DNA from: a virus
DNA: 31,487 bases
Virus record (IMG/VR): IMGVR_UViG_3300030430_001660
Location: 1 to 31,487 of that record
Direction: 5' to 3' (one strand)
Part shown: positions 6,484 to 13,396 of the stretch, piece by piece
How the letters are laid out: every line of letters starts with the position of its first letter
How positions within the stretch are numbered: position 1 is the stretch's first letter
The notes under the pieces: model-generated
The model's database searches: none
The model's input: only the letters and a program-made list of their open reading frames with translations
What the model was told of the DNA's origin: nothing
Made by a program: the position numbers and the translations under genes

Positions 6484-6891
6484 TTAGGATACGTATACCC
6501 AAAGTTCAATTGTTCCAGTACCGCCACCACCAGGTGCGACTTGTACTAGAATATCAATGGTGTCATCAGCTGAATACTCATAAGGTGCAAAACCTGCGTC
6601 TGTTTTATCAACACCGCCGGTTTGTCCAATTGTAGAACCATCAACGATTCTATCTGGGTCAGCACCGTCGCCGATGTCAAGAACAAGAGCTGTACCTGAA
6701 TCAAGGTCATCAACTTTTAGTACTATGTCATGTACAGTTTCACCTGCAAAGACATCAACCATTTGGATAACATCATTTAATGCTAAAGCTGTAGTAGCTT
6801 CGAATTTTGCATATCTAACACCCATTTGCCCAGAAGGAAATGGTTTGAAAGATTGATTACCGTCTACTACGTCTGAAGTATATGTTGCCAT
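6484..6891 (-). CDS. Putative virion structural (decoration/fibre-type) protein
   Basis: 135 residues with AGGAGAAT before ATG 6891. It is a beta-rich, small-residue-rich protein (ALALNDVIQMVDVFAGETVHD, DDLDSGTALVLDIGDGAD, a GGGG stretch near the end) of a kind I associate with small structural genes near capsid genes in marine phages; the exact role (head decoration or head fibre) is not certain. It is alone on the - strand among + strand early genes, has its own consensus promoter at 6932-6967, and its transcript would run antisense into the candidate RNA because no terminator for this direction is visible. Confidence 0.7.
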   Translation of the reverse strand: MATYTSDVVDGNQSFKPFPSGQMGVRYAKFEATTALALNDVIQMVDVFAGETVHDIVLKVDDLDSGTALVLDIGDGADPDRIVDGSTIGQTGGVDKTDAGFAPYEYSADDTIDILVQVAPGGGGTGTIELWVYVS

Positions 6892-6904
6892 AATATTCTC
6901 CTAT

Positions 6905-6940
6905 TTGTATATCACACCACCATGGTGTAATATTTATAGT
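6905..6940 (+). promoter_or_regulatory. Possible + strand promoter for the replication operon
   Basis: TTGTAT (6905-6910), a 17-nt spacer and TAATAT (6928-6933), giving a start near 6940. Match to consensus is moderate. A promoter is needed here because the upstream transcript ends at 6480 and the next + gene starts at 6987. It overlaps the opposing promoter, so RNA polymerase could occupy only one at a time. Confidence 0.4.
6914..6928. promoter_or_regulatory. Inverted repeat, candidate operator
   Basis: ACACCA (6914-6919) and TGGTGT (6923-6928) form a perfect 6-bp dyad around CCA. It lies in the spacer of the possible + promoter and just downstream of the - promoter start, so a bound regulator could affect both. 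No repressor gene is recognised in the window. Confidence 0.45.
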
Positions 6941-6967
6941 CATAAAGACAAAAAGGAGTTTTGTCAA
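6932..6967 (-). promoter_or_regulatory. Sigma70-type promoter for the lone - strand gene
   Basis: On the - strand, a perfect -35 TTGACA (6967-6962), a 17-nt spacer and -10 TATGAC (6944-6939), giving a start near 6932, about 40 nt before ATG 6891. The -35 and spacer overlap the GACAAAA/TTTTGTC inverted repeat at 6947-6965, and an ACACCA/TGGTGT repeat lies just downstream. Confidence 0.65.
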
Positions 6968-6980
6968 CTAAGTTAAGGAG
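6947..6980 (+). promoter_or_regulatory. Candidate CsrA-binding leader: GGA-loop hairpin plus GGA in the ribosome site
   Basis: A perfect 7-bp hairpin GACAAAA (6947-6953) / TTTTGTC (6959-6965) presents AGGAG as a pentaloop. The ribosome site AAGGAG (6975-6980) for ATG 6987 carries a second GGA, 22 nt further on. CsrA dimers are known to repress by bridging a hairpin-loop GGA and a second GGA at the Shine-Dalgarno. The same AGGAG pentaloop occurs at 6418-6434 in the upstream candidate RNA. Binding itself is inference. Confidence 0.45.
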
Positions 6981-6986
6981 TAATTT

Positions 6987-7199
6987 ATGCCCCCCAGTCA
7001 CGTATATGTAAAGAGGAATCCTATTCATCCTTACACGTATAACGACCCAGCAGATTTACCTTATATACAATGGCGATATGTCAAAATATCTACTGCTTAC
7101 AATATGTACACCAGTAAGCAGATAGGTTGGGAACGTGCTACCACAAAAGAGTACGAAGAATGGTGTGCAAAAATGGAACAGTTCAAGGAGGAACTATGA
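6987..7199 (+). CDS. Small hypothetical protein, first gene of replication operon
   Basis: 70 residues with ribosome site AAGGAG 6 nt upstream of ATG. The N-terminal half is rich in Pro, Tyr and His (MPPSHVYVKRNPIHPYTYND) and the C-terminal half is a charged helix (ATTKEYEEWCAKMEQFKEEL). No family is recognised. Its stop overlaps the next start (ATGA). As the leading gene of the operon that encodes DNA polymerase and CsrA, its ribosome site is the candidate target for feedback control. Confidence 0.65.
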   Translation: MPPSHVYVKRNPIHPYTYNDPADLPYIQWRYVKISTAYNMYTSKQIGWERATTKEYEEWCAKMEQFKEEL

Positions 7200-7321
7200 T
7201 ATCAAATGCAACTATGATAATTGAACTACTAGATAAAGTTCACGAAGATGATTTTGAAGATTTATTAATCGAAATTATTAAACATATGAAAGAGCAAAAA
7301 GAAACAAGGAGGGAAGAATAA
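7196..7321 (+). CDS. 41-residue acidic protein
   Basis: ATG 7196 has an AAGGAGG site 5 nt upstream and overlaps the previous stop by four bases; the frame runs 41 residues to TAA 7319-7321. The content is helical and charged (ELLDKVHEDDFEDLLIEIIKHMKEQKE), with no motif. A longer in-frame ATG at 7127 exists but would overlap the previous gene deeply and has no ribosome site. The stop overlaps the next start by one base. The tight coupling supports a real gene of unknown function. Confidence 0.6.
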   Translation: MISNATMIIELLDKVHEDDFEDLLIEIIKHMKEQKETRREE

Positions 7322-7833
7322 TGACAAAACCTAATAATTGGAAAAGCAACTTTAAGCCTCTTGAAATAAAAATAGAGGACGGTATAGAACATCAGACATA
7401 CCGCGGAAATGTAATACTTAACGACGAAGCGATAGCCCAACTTAAAAAAATGAAAGAAGGGCAAAGTTTTGCTGTTCAGTCACAAACCCAAGTACTTACA
7501 GTAATTAATTGGGGTAAAAAACACAACAAAAAGTTTGTATCTAGAAAAGTATGGGAGGGCTCTCGCAAAGGACCAGATGCTCCACATCATTTCAGAGTAT
7601 GGCTTGTAGAAGGTAAACCTAATCCTTTACCTGACCAAAAACGACCTTCAGAGGTACAAACTCATAGTCTATCTGATGACGTTTTAGCTATGGCTGAACT
7701 AAGAGCAGATAACAAAAAAATTGTCGAAGATATAGACCATATTAAAAAAGTCTTAAAAGAAGAGTTAGGACGCGATATAGATGAGGGTGGCTATTATGGT
7801 ATAAACACCAATACGGATGAGGATGTAGTATGA
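7321..7833 (+). CDS. Hypothetical protein
   Basis: 170 residues starting within the previous stop, with AAGGAGGG upstream. The first 110 residues look like a compact alpha/beta domain (FAVQSQTQVLTVINWGKKHNKKF, then basic VSRKVWEGSRKG and HHFRVWLVEGK), suggestive of nucleic acid contact but not diagnostic. A linker follows, then a helical stretch (AELRADNKKIVEDIDHIKKVLKEELG) that may be a short coiled coil, and an acidic end. No family is recognised. Co-encoded with the DNA polymerase four genes downstream. Confidence 0.65.
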   Translation: MTKPNNWKSNFKPLEIKIEDGIEHQTYRGNVILNDEAIAQLKKMKEGQSFAVQSQTQVLTVINWGKKHNKKFVSRKVWEGSRKGPDAPHHFRVWLVEGKPNPLPDQKRPSEVQTHSLSDDVLAMAELRADNKKIVEDIDHIKKVLKEELGRDIDEGGYYGINTNTDEDVV

Positions 7834-8006
7834 CTGACGCAATAGAAATTATTGAAAATGCTTTAGTTTTTTATGCAGAAGAGGGTATATCTTCTGACAA
7901 AGACGCACAAAAAGATTTAGATAAAGCTTGGAGCAGAGTCAAAGAGCTTGCACGCAAAGGAGAAATCGCAGAAAAGCACTTGAAAGAGTGGGGGAGGTTA
8001 AAATGA
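7830..8006 (+). CDS. 58-residue helical protein
   Basis: ATG 7830 overlaps the previous stop (ATGA) and the frame reaches TGA 8004-8006 after 58 residues. It is strongly helical and charged (IIENALVFYAEEG, KDAQKDLDKAWSRVKELARKG). The stop overlaps the next start (ATGA). It is a small conserved-looking protein without a motif I can name. Confidence 0.6.
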   Translation: MTDAIEIIENALVFYAEEGISSDKDAQKDLDKAWSRVKELARKGEIAEKHLKEWGRLK

Positions 8007-8164
8007 GCTGTGAACATAACGAACGATTATTAGAACTTTATTTCGATGAGGCTAAGCGTAATGGACTTTCTAACATAGATGCAGAGGCGTATGCCCATAT
8101 GATGTTAGAACATGAAGGTCATCCGCCAGCCAATGTAATGCAACAATTTATGGAGAGTTTGTAA
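8003..8164 (+). CDS. 53-residue hypothetical protein
   Basis: ATG 8003 overlaps the previous stop and has GGGGGAGG a few bases upstream; an in-frame ATG at 7928 lacks support. The protein (MSCEHNERLLELYFDEAKRN) is acidic and helical with a single Cys. No function is recognised. Its stop overlaps the start of the polymerase gene by one base, so polymerase translation is probably coupled to it. Confidence 0.6.
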   Translation: MSCEHNERLLELYFDEAKRNGLSNIDAEAYAHMMLEHEGHPPANVMQQFMESL

Positions 8165-9957
8165 TGCAAAAAATATATTTAGACTTTGAAACATTTTATG
8201 ACGTAGATTACACGTTAACTAAAATGTCCACTGCACAATACGTTAATGACGAACAATTTAAGGTTTGGGGCGTGGGGATAAAGGTGGAGGATGGTGAAAC
8301 CGAGTGGTATTCAGAAGATGAAACCCCGGCCATATTACAGCAAATCGATTGGGGAAATACTGCCCTCGTTTGCCACAATACACTATTCGATGCTTATATT
8401 CTTACTCAGCATTTCGGATATAAGCCGTCGTATTATTACGACACAGCGGCAATGAGCCGTGGCTTGTATCCGAACATGTCTGCAAAACTTAAAGACTGTG
8501 TCAGCCGTGAGTTTCCTAAAGATAAATCTATGAGAAAGGGAGAAGAACTTATCACTGCTAAAGGGATAAGGGACTTAGACCCTAAATTAGACGAGACTAT
8601 CGGACAGTATTGTATCCAGGACGTGGACCTTACACACGCATTATTCAATAAATACCTTCAAAGGTTTCCCAACAAGGAACTTGATTTGATTGATTTAACC
8701 GTGCGTATGTTTGTAGAACCGAGGTTGCTTATGGACCGTGGACTTTTGAAAGACTACAAAGATGAAGTGATAAAACGTGCAAAAGAGGCCATCAAAGCTT
8801 CAGGCACAACACGAGAAGTTCTTGCGTCACAACAAAAGTTTCGTGCACATTTGGAGGCCCTCGGGATAAACATACCCACGAAAAAAAGTCCAACAACAGG
8901 TGAGCAAATACCTGCTTTTGGCAAAAACGACCCAGCTTACATTCAAATGTGCAATATGTATCCAGAACATCGTGCATTGTGGGACGCCCGTGAGGTAGTC
9001 AAGTCACGTATCGAAGAAACCAGAGCACAACGGTTTATCGATTCGTGCAACCCTGACGGCACTTTTGGTGTGCCTTTGAGTTATTTTGCTGCACATACAG
9101 GTAGGTTTGGTGGACTTGACAAACTAAACGTTCAAAATCTGCCACGTGGCTCCAAATTACGCACGGCAATCAAAGCCCCAGAAGGACAAACACTCTTCAT
9201 TGCTGATTTGTCTAACATTGAAGCACGAATGTTAGCTTGGTTATCCAAGTCAGAAGATTTACTTCGTGCATTTGCAGAAGGCCGCGATGTCTACTCGGAG
9301 TTTGCAAGTCAAGTTTATGGTAAAACTATTACTAAAGATGACGAGTTAGAAAGATATGTCGGCAAAACAGCAGTCTTGGGGCTAGGGTACGGCATGGGAC
9401 ACGAACGTTTCAAAGATACTTTACGTTCAGGTTCGCCTTCAGTTGATATTGGTGACCAAACAGCAAAAAATATTGTTAATCAATATCGTGCTATGTATCC
9501 AAGAATACCTATACTGTGGTCTAAAATGAAAGACGCTTTATTTCTTATGTTACATAACAACACTGTTAACTATGGTCCAGTTGTTATTAAAAGACGAGAA
9601 ATAGAGTTGCCAAGTGGGTTGTCACTTAAATACCCAAATCTTGCATACGACTCTGGAGAGTTTACTTATATTAAACATTTTCCTAAAAGAACTCGTACGC
9701 ATGGACCAATGATTACAGAAAACGTTGTGCAAGCATTAGCTAGAATCGTTATGACTGACCAAATGTTAGACATACAAACTTTACCTGAAGTTGACATTGT
9801 CTTACAGGTTCATGATGAAATAATTGGTATTGGGTCAAATCTAGACGCAGATGTTACAATGGAGAAGATTATTAAAATTATGACTACTCCACCTGACTGG
9901 TGTAAAGATTTACCACTAGCCGCAGAAGGACATATTAGTACTGTATATGACAAGTAA
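8164..9957 (+). CDS. polA: Family A DNA polymerase with 3'-5' exonuclease (Leu762 type)
   Basis: 597 residues. The N-terminal exonuclease has Exo I LDFET (Asp7, Glu9), Exo II HNTLFD (Asp76) and Exo III YCIQD (Tyr149, Asp153). The polymerase part has motif A IADLSNIEAR (Asp348), motif B RYVGKTAVLGLGYG (397-410) and motif C VHDE (549-552, Asp551). There is no 5' nuclease domain, as usual for phage enzymes. Aligning motif B on Lys758 of E. coli Pol I puts Leu405 at the Phe762 position. Leu at this site has been linked in virioplankton surveys to slower, higher-fidelity or temperate replication. The enzyme is the phage replicase. The gene overlaps its neighbours at both ends (1 and 11 bases), within the replication operon. 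Confidence 0.96.
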   Translation: MQKIYLDFETFYDVDYTLTKMSTAQYVNDEQFKVWGVGIKVEDGETEWYSEDETPAILQQIDWGNTALVCHNTLFDAYILTQHFGYKPSYYYDTAAMSRGLYPNMSAKLKDCVSREFPKDKSMRKGEELITAKGIRDLDPKLDETIGQYCIQDVDLTHALFNKYLQRFPNKELDLIDLTVRMFVEPRLLMDRGLLKDYKDEVIKRAKEAIKASGTTREVLASQQKFRAHLEALGINIPTKKSPTTGEQIPAFGKNDPAYIQMCNMYPEHRALWDAREVVKSRIEETRAQRFIDSCNPDGTFGVPLSYFAAHTGRFGGLDKLNVQNLPRGSKLRTAIKAPEGQTLFIADLSNIEARMLAWLSKSEDLLRAFAEGRDVYSEFASQVYGKTITKDDELERYVGKTAVLGLGYGMGHERFKDTLRSGSPSVDIGDQTAKNIVNQYRAMYPRIPILWSKMKDALFLMLHNNTVNYGPVVIKRREIELPSGLSLKYPNLAYDSGEFTYIKHFPKRTRTHGPMITENVVQALARIVMTDQMLDIQTLPEVDIVLQVHDEIIGIGSNLDADVTMEKIIKIMTTPPDWCKDLPLAAEGHISTVYDK

Positions 9958-10192
9958 AAATCTAATACTGACTAGAAAAAAAGGTCAAAAGATTGTCGTG
10001 CATGATTCCGCATCTGAGCTGGAGTTATGCACGATAACAGTTACTAATATTTCACAAAACCAATGCAAGTTAGGGTTTCAGGCTGACCCTACTATACGCA
10101 TTGACAGAGAAGAAATATACTTAAATAAGGAGAATAAAAATGCAAACTATATTTTTAAAAGCAAAAAAACCCCTAGTAAAGGAAATAACTAA
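9947..10192 (+). CDS. csrA: CsrA/RsmA-family RNA-binding regulator
   Basis: 81 residues. The start NLILTRKKGQKI and the end IRIDREEIY match the CsrA core, and the middle NQCKLGFQADP matches its NQVRIGVNAP segment. Two RNA-contact regions are kept: Leu/Arg of LILTRK (residues 6-11; the second Arg is Lys here) and the arginine equivalent to Arg44 in REEIY (Arg54). About 8-9 extra residues (near SASELELC) lie between strands 1 and 2, and a basic tail of about 20 residues follows. CsrA dimers bind GGA in hairpin loops and block or stabilise mRNAs. The gene overlaps the polymerase gene by 11 and the primase gene by 53 bases. It has only a distant ribosome site (AGAAGGA), which suggests low, coupled translation. 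It may act on phage or host mRNAs. Confidence 0.88.
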   Translation: MTSKNLILTRKKGQKIVVHDSASELELCTITVTNISQNQCKLGFQADPTIRIDREEIYLNKENKNANYIFKSKKTPSKGNN

Positions 10193-12626
10193 AGAAGGTT
10201 CAAAACCTTATCCTTTAGTTAAAAACTTTACATCAGAATCTCACGATATATCTTTAGACAAAAAAGGTCTTAATAAATTATTTCGTGTAATTACGGCAGC
10301 GGCCCAGCAAGGTGCGTGTCTACACAAGGGCCCACTTAAACGTGCCCTTAAAGATGAGCCCCGGGCTTTTATGTCCGACCGTTCTGCTCCAACAGAGTTA
10401 CTAGTCCTAGACGTAGACGGACTTCGTGCAACTCCAGGAGATGACCTTCAGGCTATGGCCGATAAAATTGTATTACAACTGCCTAGTATATTTCACAATG
10501 TGTCATATATAGCACAAGCTAGTGCATCTTTAGGCATAAAAAAAGACCAGGTATCTTTACATCTGTTCTTTCTTTTAGATATGCCAGTGCACCCAAAAAC
10601 TTTAAAAGATTATATTCGTGTTATAAATTATGAATGTAACTTTTTAGCCGAACAAATTACTTTGTCAGCTAATGGACAAAGTCTTTCGTACATACTTGAC
10701 CCGTCGGTTGCAGATAACAGCAAGTTGATATATCTTGCACCACCAAAATTTATTGGTGTGCAAGACCCTTATCCTGACGGAAGGTTTGTTAAAGTTGACC
10801 GTGGTTCGCCAACCCTGGAAATCTCCTCATCTTTAATTAGTGTTAATCCTGAGAAGGTGCACACGCTTGGTTTGCAGATTAAAGATAACCTTAGGAAAAA
10901 AAATAGTCTACCTAAGAAAACAGGCAAGGTAACCACGGTCAACGTCTCTGGTGAAACACACGAAGTTTTACAAAACCCAGATAAAATGACTATTCAAATT
11001 AGTCGTGTATCTGAGCCTTACGTAAACTGTAATGTGAACGGAGGCGACAGTGGGGGATACTTTTTCGTATTAACTAACCCACATTATATGTATAACTTTA
11101 AAGGAGAACCCATTTGGGAAATAGAAAAAGCAGACCCAGACTTTTATAAAAGCATTTTCGAAATCTTTGCAGATAAAGTAGATGAAAAGTCAAAACTTAA
11201 ACCAATAGCGTTACGTGACTTTTACACGGACACTTACTATAACGGAGTATATGATGAAACTAAAAAACAATTCAGTGATGAGTACCCTCTCACGCCTACT
11301 ACAAAAAACTCTATCAACGATTTCCTACGCTCTCATAGCAGGCCTAATCTTGATTATATTCCTGATGCCCGGGTCACTTTTGACCCTAGCAGCGGTGTCG
11401 GCATACAGCTCGAAGAAGCTCCATACTACGTAAACTTATACCGTCGTACTCCTTACATGTTGCGTGCAGAAGAGAATGTAAAAGAACTTTCCTATGGTGA
11501 AGCTATTCAAATAGAAAAAGTTGCACCAAACTTTTACAAGCTCTTAATGCACGCTCTTGGTAATGGTAAACCAGAGTTTGAACATTTTATAAACTGGTTA
11601 GCTTACATTTATCAAAACAAACGTAAAACAATGACGGCTTGGATATTTACAGGAGTACCTGGTACTGGTAAAGGTTTGTTCGTGCATAGAGTCCTGAAGC
11701 GTCTCTTCGGCGAAGCACAAGCACCAATGAGAGCTTTAGAAAATATTGAAGAACAATTCAATCTTTATATGAGAACTGCATTGTTTCTTGTAGTAGACGA
11801 GTTTCGTATGGCAGATTCAGGTTCTGTAGGTAAAATGGCTGATAAGTTAAAACACCAAATAACAGAACCAAACCTAACTATTAGGGCTATGCGTACCAAC
11901 CAGATAGAGCTGCCTTCATACACGAACTTTATATTTCTTACTAACAGAGCAGACGCTGTCAAAATAGAAGATTCAGACAGACGTTATAATGTTGCTCCAC
12001 GTCAAGAAGAAAAACTAGAAGTCGTGCATCCAGAGCTCCTGGATAATCTGTCCGTGTTAGAAAAAGAACTTTACATCGTGGCTGGTGTACTCCAGAAGTT
12101 CCAGGTAGATGCACGTATGGCTCATACTGCATTAGAAAATGACGCTAAGAAAGAAATGAAAGAAGTATCTATGTCGGTCATCGAAGAAGCAGCACATGCG
12201 ATACGTACACGAAACCTAGAATATTTTACAGATGTTTTAGACATTCCACTTACAAATACTTTTGATGCCGGTGGAATTAGCACGGCACAAAGATATGTTA
12301 AAGATTGGGTTGCTACATTAGGAGAAGAAGTTGTTATACCACTAGCACATTTTAAAGTTGTGTATGACGCACTTACAGACAGTCGTAACACACTGTCGCA
12401 AAGAGAGTTTTCCAAGCGAATGTCTAGATTAAATATAAAAACAGCAAGAAAGCGTGTTAGTAAAGACCGTACAGCTGGAATACCCCGTGGGGTTGTATTG
12501 ACATGGAAATTAGACAATAATATTCGTGAACAGCTAGTAAAGGAGCATTTCGACGAACGGGATTTAGAGCTACTAAATGGAGAAACTAACACAACCCAAT
12601 CGTCCAGACCTAATCTCAACGGTTGA
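10140..12626 (+). CDS. Primase-helicase (AEP-type primase plus SF3-like helicase)
   Basis: 828 residues with AAGGAG 7 nt before ATG 10140, inside the csrA frame. The N-terminal part has the primase-like catalytic set: LVLDVDG (Asp91, Asp93), SLH (139-141) and YILDPS (Asp187), fitting the archaeo-eukaryotic primase fold. The C-terminal part has Walker A GVPGTGKG (505-512), Walker B LFLVVDEF (548-555) and IFLTNR (598-603), as in SF3/DUF5906-type helicases. This arrangement resembles the NrS-1 phage primase-polymerase and related phage proteins. It should prime and unwind DNA for the polymerase upstream. The region between the domains (about 260-440) is not recognised. Confidence 0.88.
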   Translation: MQTIFLKAKKPLVKEITKEGSKPYPLVKNFTSESHDISLDKKGLNKLFRVITAAAQQGACLHKGPLKRALKDEPRAFMSDRSAPTELLVLDVDGLRATPGDDLQAMADKIVLQLPSIFHNVSYIAQASASLGIKKDQVSLHLFFLLDMPVHPKTLKDYIRVINYECNFLAEQITLSANGQSLSYILDPSVADNSKLIYLAPPKFIGVQDPYPDGRFVKVDRGSPTLEISSSLISVNPEKVHTLGLQIKDNLRKKNSLPKKTGKVTTVNVSGETHEVLQNPDKMTIQISRVSEPYVNCNVNGGDSGGYFFVLTNPHYMYNFKGEPIWEIEKADPDFYKSIFEIFADKVDEKSKLKPIALRDFYTDTYYNGVYDETKKQFSDEYPLTPTTKNSINDFLRSHSRPNLDYIPDARVTFDPSSGVGIQLEEAPYYVNLYRRTPYMLRAEENVKELSYGEAIQIEKVAPNFYKLLMHALGNGKPEFEHFINWLAYIYQNKRKTMTAWIFTGVPGTGKGLFVHRVLKRLFGEAQAPMRALENIEEQFNLYMRTALFLVVDEFRMADSGSVGKMADKLKHQITEPNLTIRAMRTNQIELPSYTNFIFLTNRADAVKIEDSDRRYNVAPRQEEKLEVVHPELLDNLSVLEKELYIVAGVLQKFQVDARMAHTALENDAKKEMKEVSMSVIEEAAHAIRTRNLEYFTDVLDIPLTNTFDAGGISTAQRYVKDWVATLGEEVVIPLAHFKVVYDALTDSRNTLSQREFSKRMSRLNIKTARKRVSKDRTAGIPRGVVLTWKLDNNIREQLVKEHFDERDLELLNGETNTTQSSRPNLNG

Positions 12627-13332
12627 GGTCACGGAGGACTTAGAACTGGGAGATATTCCAGCTTGGTCTTATTCAGCTTTAAAAACATTTGAAAGCTGTG
12701 CGTATCGTTCTTACATAGCTAAAGTAAAACGTATACCTGAAGACTTTGGTCCAGCCGCAGCTCGTGGCACAACAATACATGAAGAGGCAGAAAAGTACGT
12801 GAACGGACAACTTGCAGAATTACCTGAGTCATTAAATAAATTTACTAGTAAATTCAAACAACTACGTGAGTTATTTATTGATGCAAAAGTAGAACTTGAA
12901 GGTGATTGGGGTTTTACACGTTCATGGAAAACGTGCGACTGGATGGCCCCTGATGTATGGGCACGTATAAAACTAGATGCATTCGTACACGAAGATGACA
13001 CTTCAGCACGAGTTATCGATTATAAAACAGGCAAACAAATAGGTAATGAAATCGCACACAGTCAACAAGCACTTATATATGCTATTGGTAGTTTTTTTAG
13101 ATATCCATTACTACAGTTTGTCAAAACAGAAATATGGTATTTGGACCATGGTACTACATCCGAACAAACTTACACACGGGATGAAGCCATGGTCTTTATG
13201 CCAAAGTTACATGAGAGAGCCATTAACATGACTACTGCTACAGAGTTCCCACCGAACCCTAGTCAGTACAATTGTAAATGGTGCACTTATGCAAAAGGTT
13301 TAGACCCACATTGCAGTTGGGCTATAACCTGA
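12577..13332 (+). CDS. Cas4/RecB-like PD-(D/E)XK nuclease with Fe-S cluster
   Basis: 251 residues. It shows the Cas4/AddB-type layout: a first Cys at 41 (FESCAYRSY), the RGTTIHEEAE motif (His68, Glu69), catalytic Asp134, DYK (148-150), then YNCKWC and DPHC (Cys233, 236, 246), which with Cys41 can hold a 4Fe-4S cluster. Such enzymes are single-strand exonucleases used in phage recombination and end processing. There is no CRISPR context. The start overlaps the primase gene by 50 bases in another frame, without a strong ribosome site, which suggests coupling. Confidence 0.9.
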   Translation: MEKLTQPNRPDLISTVEVTEDLELGDIPAWSYSALKTFESCAYRSYIAKVKRIPEDFGPAAARGTTIHEEAEKYVNGQLAELPESLNKFTSKFKQLRELFIDAKVELEGDWGFTRSWKTCDWMAPDVWARIKLDAFVHEDDTSARVIDYKTGKQIGNEIAHSQQALIYAIGSFFRYPLLQFVKTEIWYLDHGTTSEQTYTRDEAMVFMPKLHERAINMTTATEFPPNPSQYNCKWCTYAKGLDPHCSWAIT

Positions 13333-13338
13333 TATAAT
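13311..13338 (+). promoter_or_regulatory. Sigma70-type promoter
   Basis: TTGCAG (13311-13316), a 16-nt spacer and perfect TATAAT (13333-13338), at the end of the nuclease gene and about 50 nt upstream of the helicase start at 13397. It would begin a second replication transcript. An imperfect AGTACTC/GAGCACT repeat follows in the leader, and the ribosome site is ACGGAG. Confidence 0.65.
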
Positions 13339-13396
13339 AACCATATAAAGTACTCAAACAAATAACACCGAGCACTTTAACAACGGAGAACGAAAG

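Noticed and set aside
12577-13332. CRISPR-associated Cas4
   Set aside because: The Cas4-like nuclease has no other Cas genes or repeat array nearby; it sits in a replication operon and is best read as a phage recombination exonuclease.
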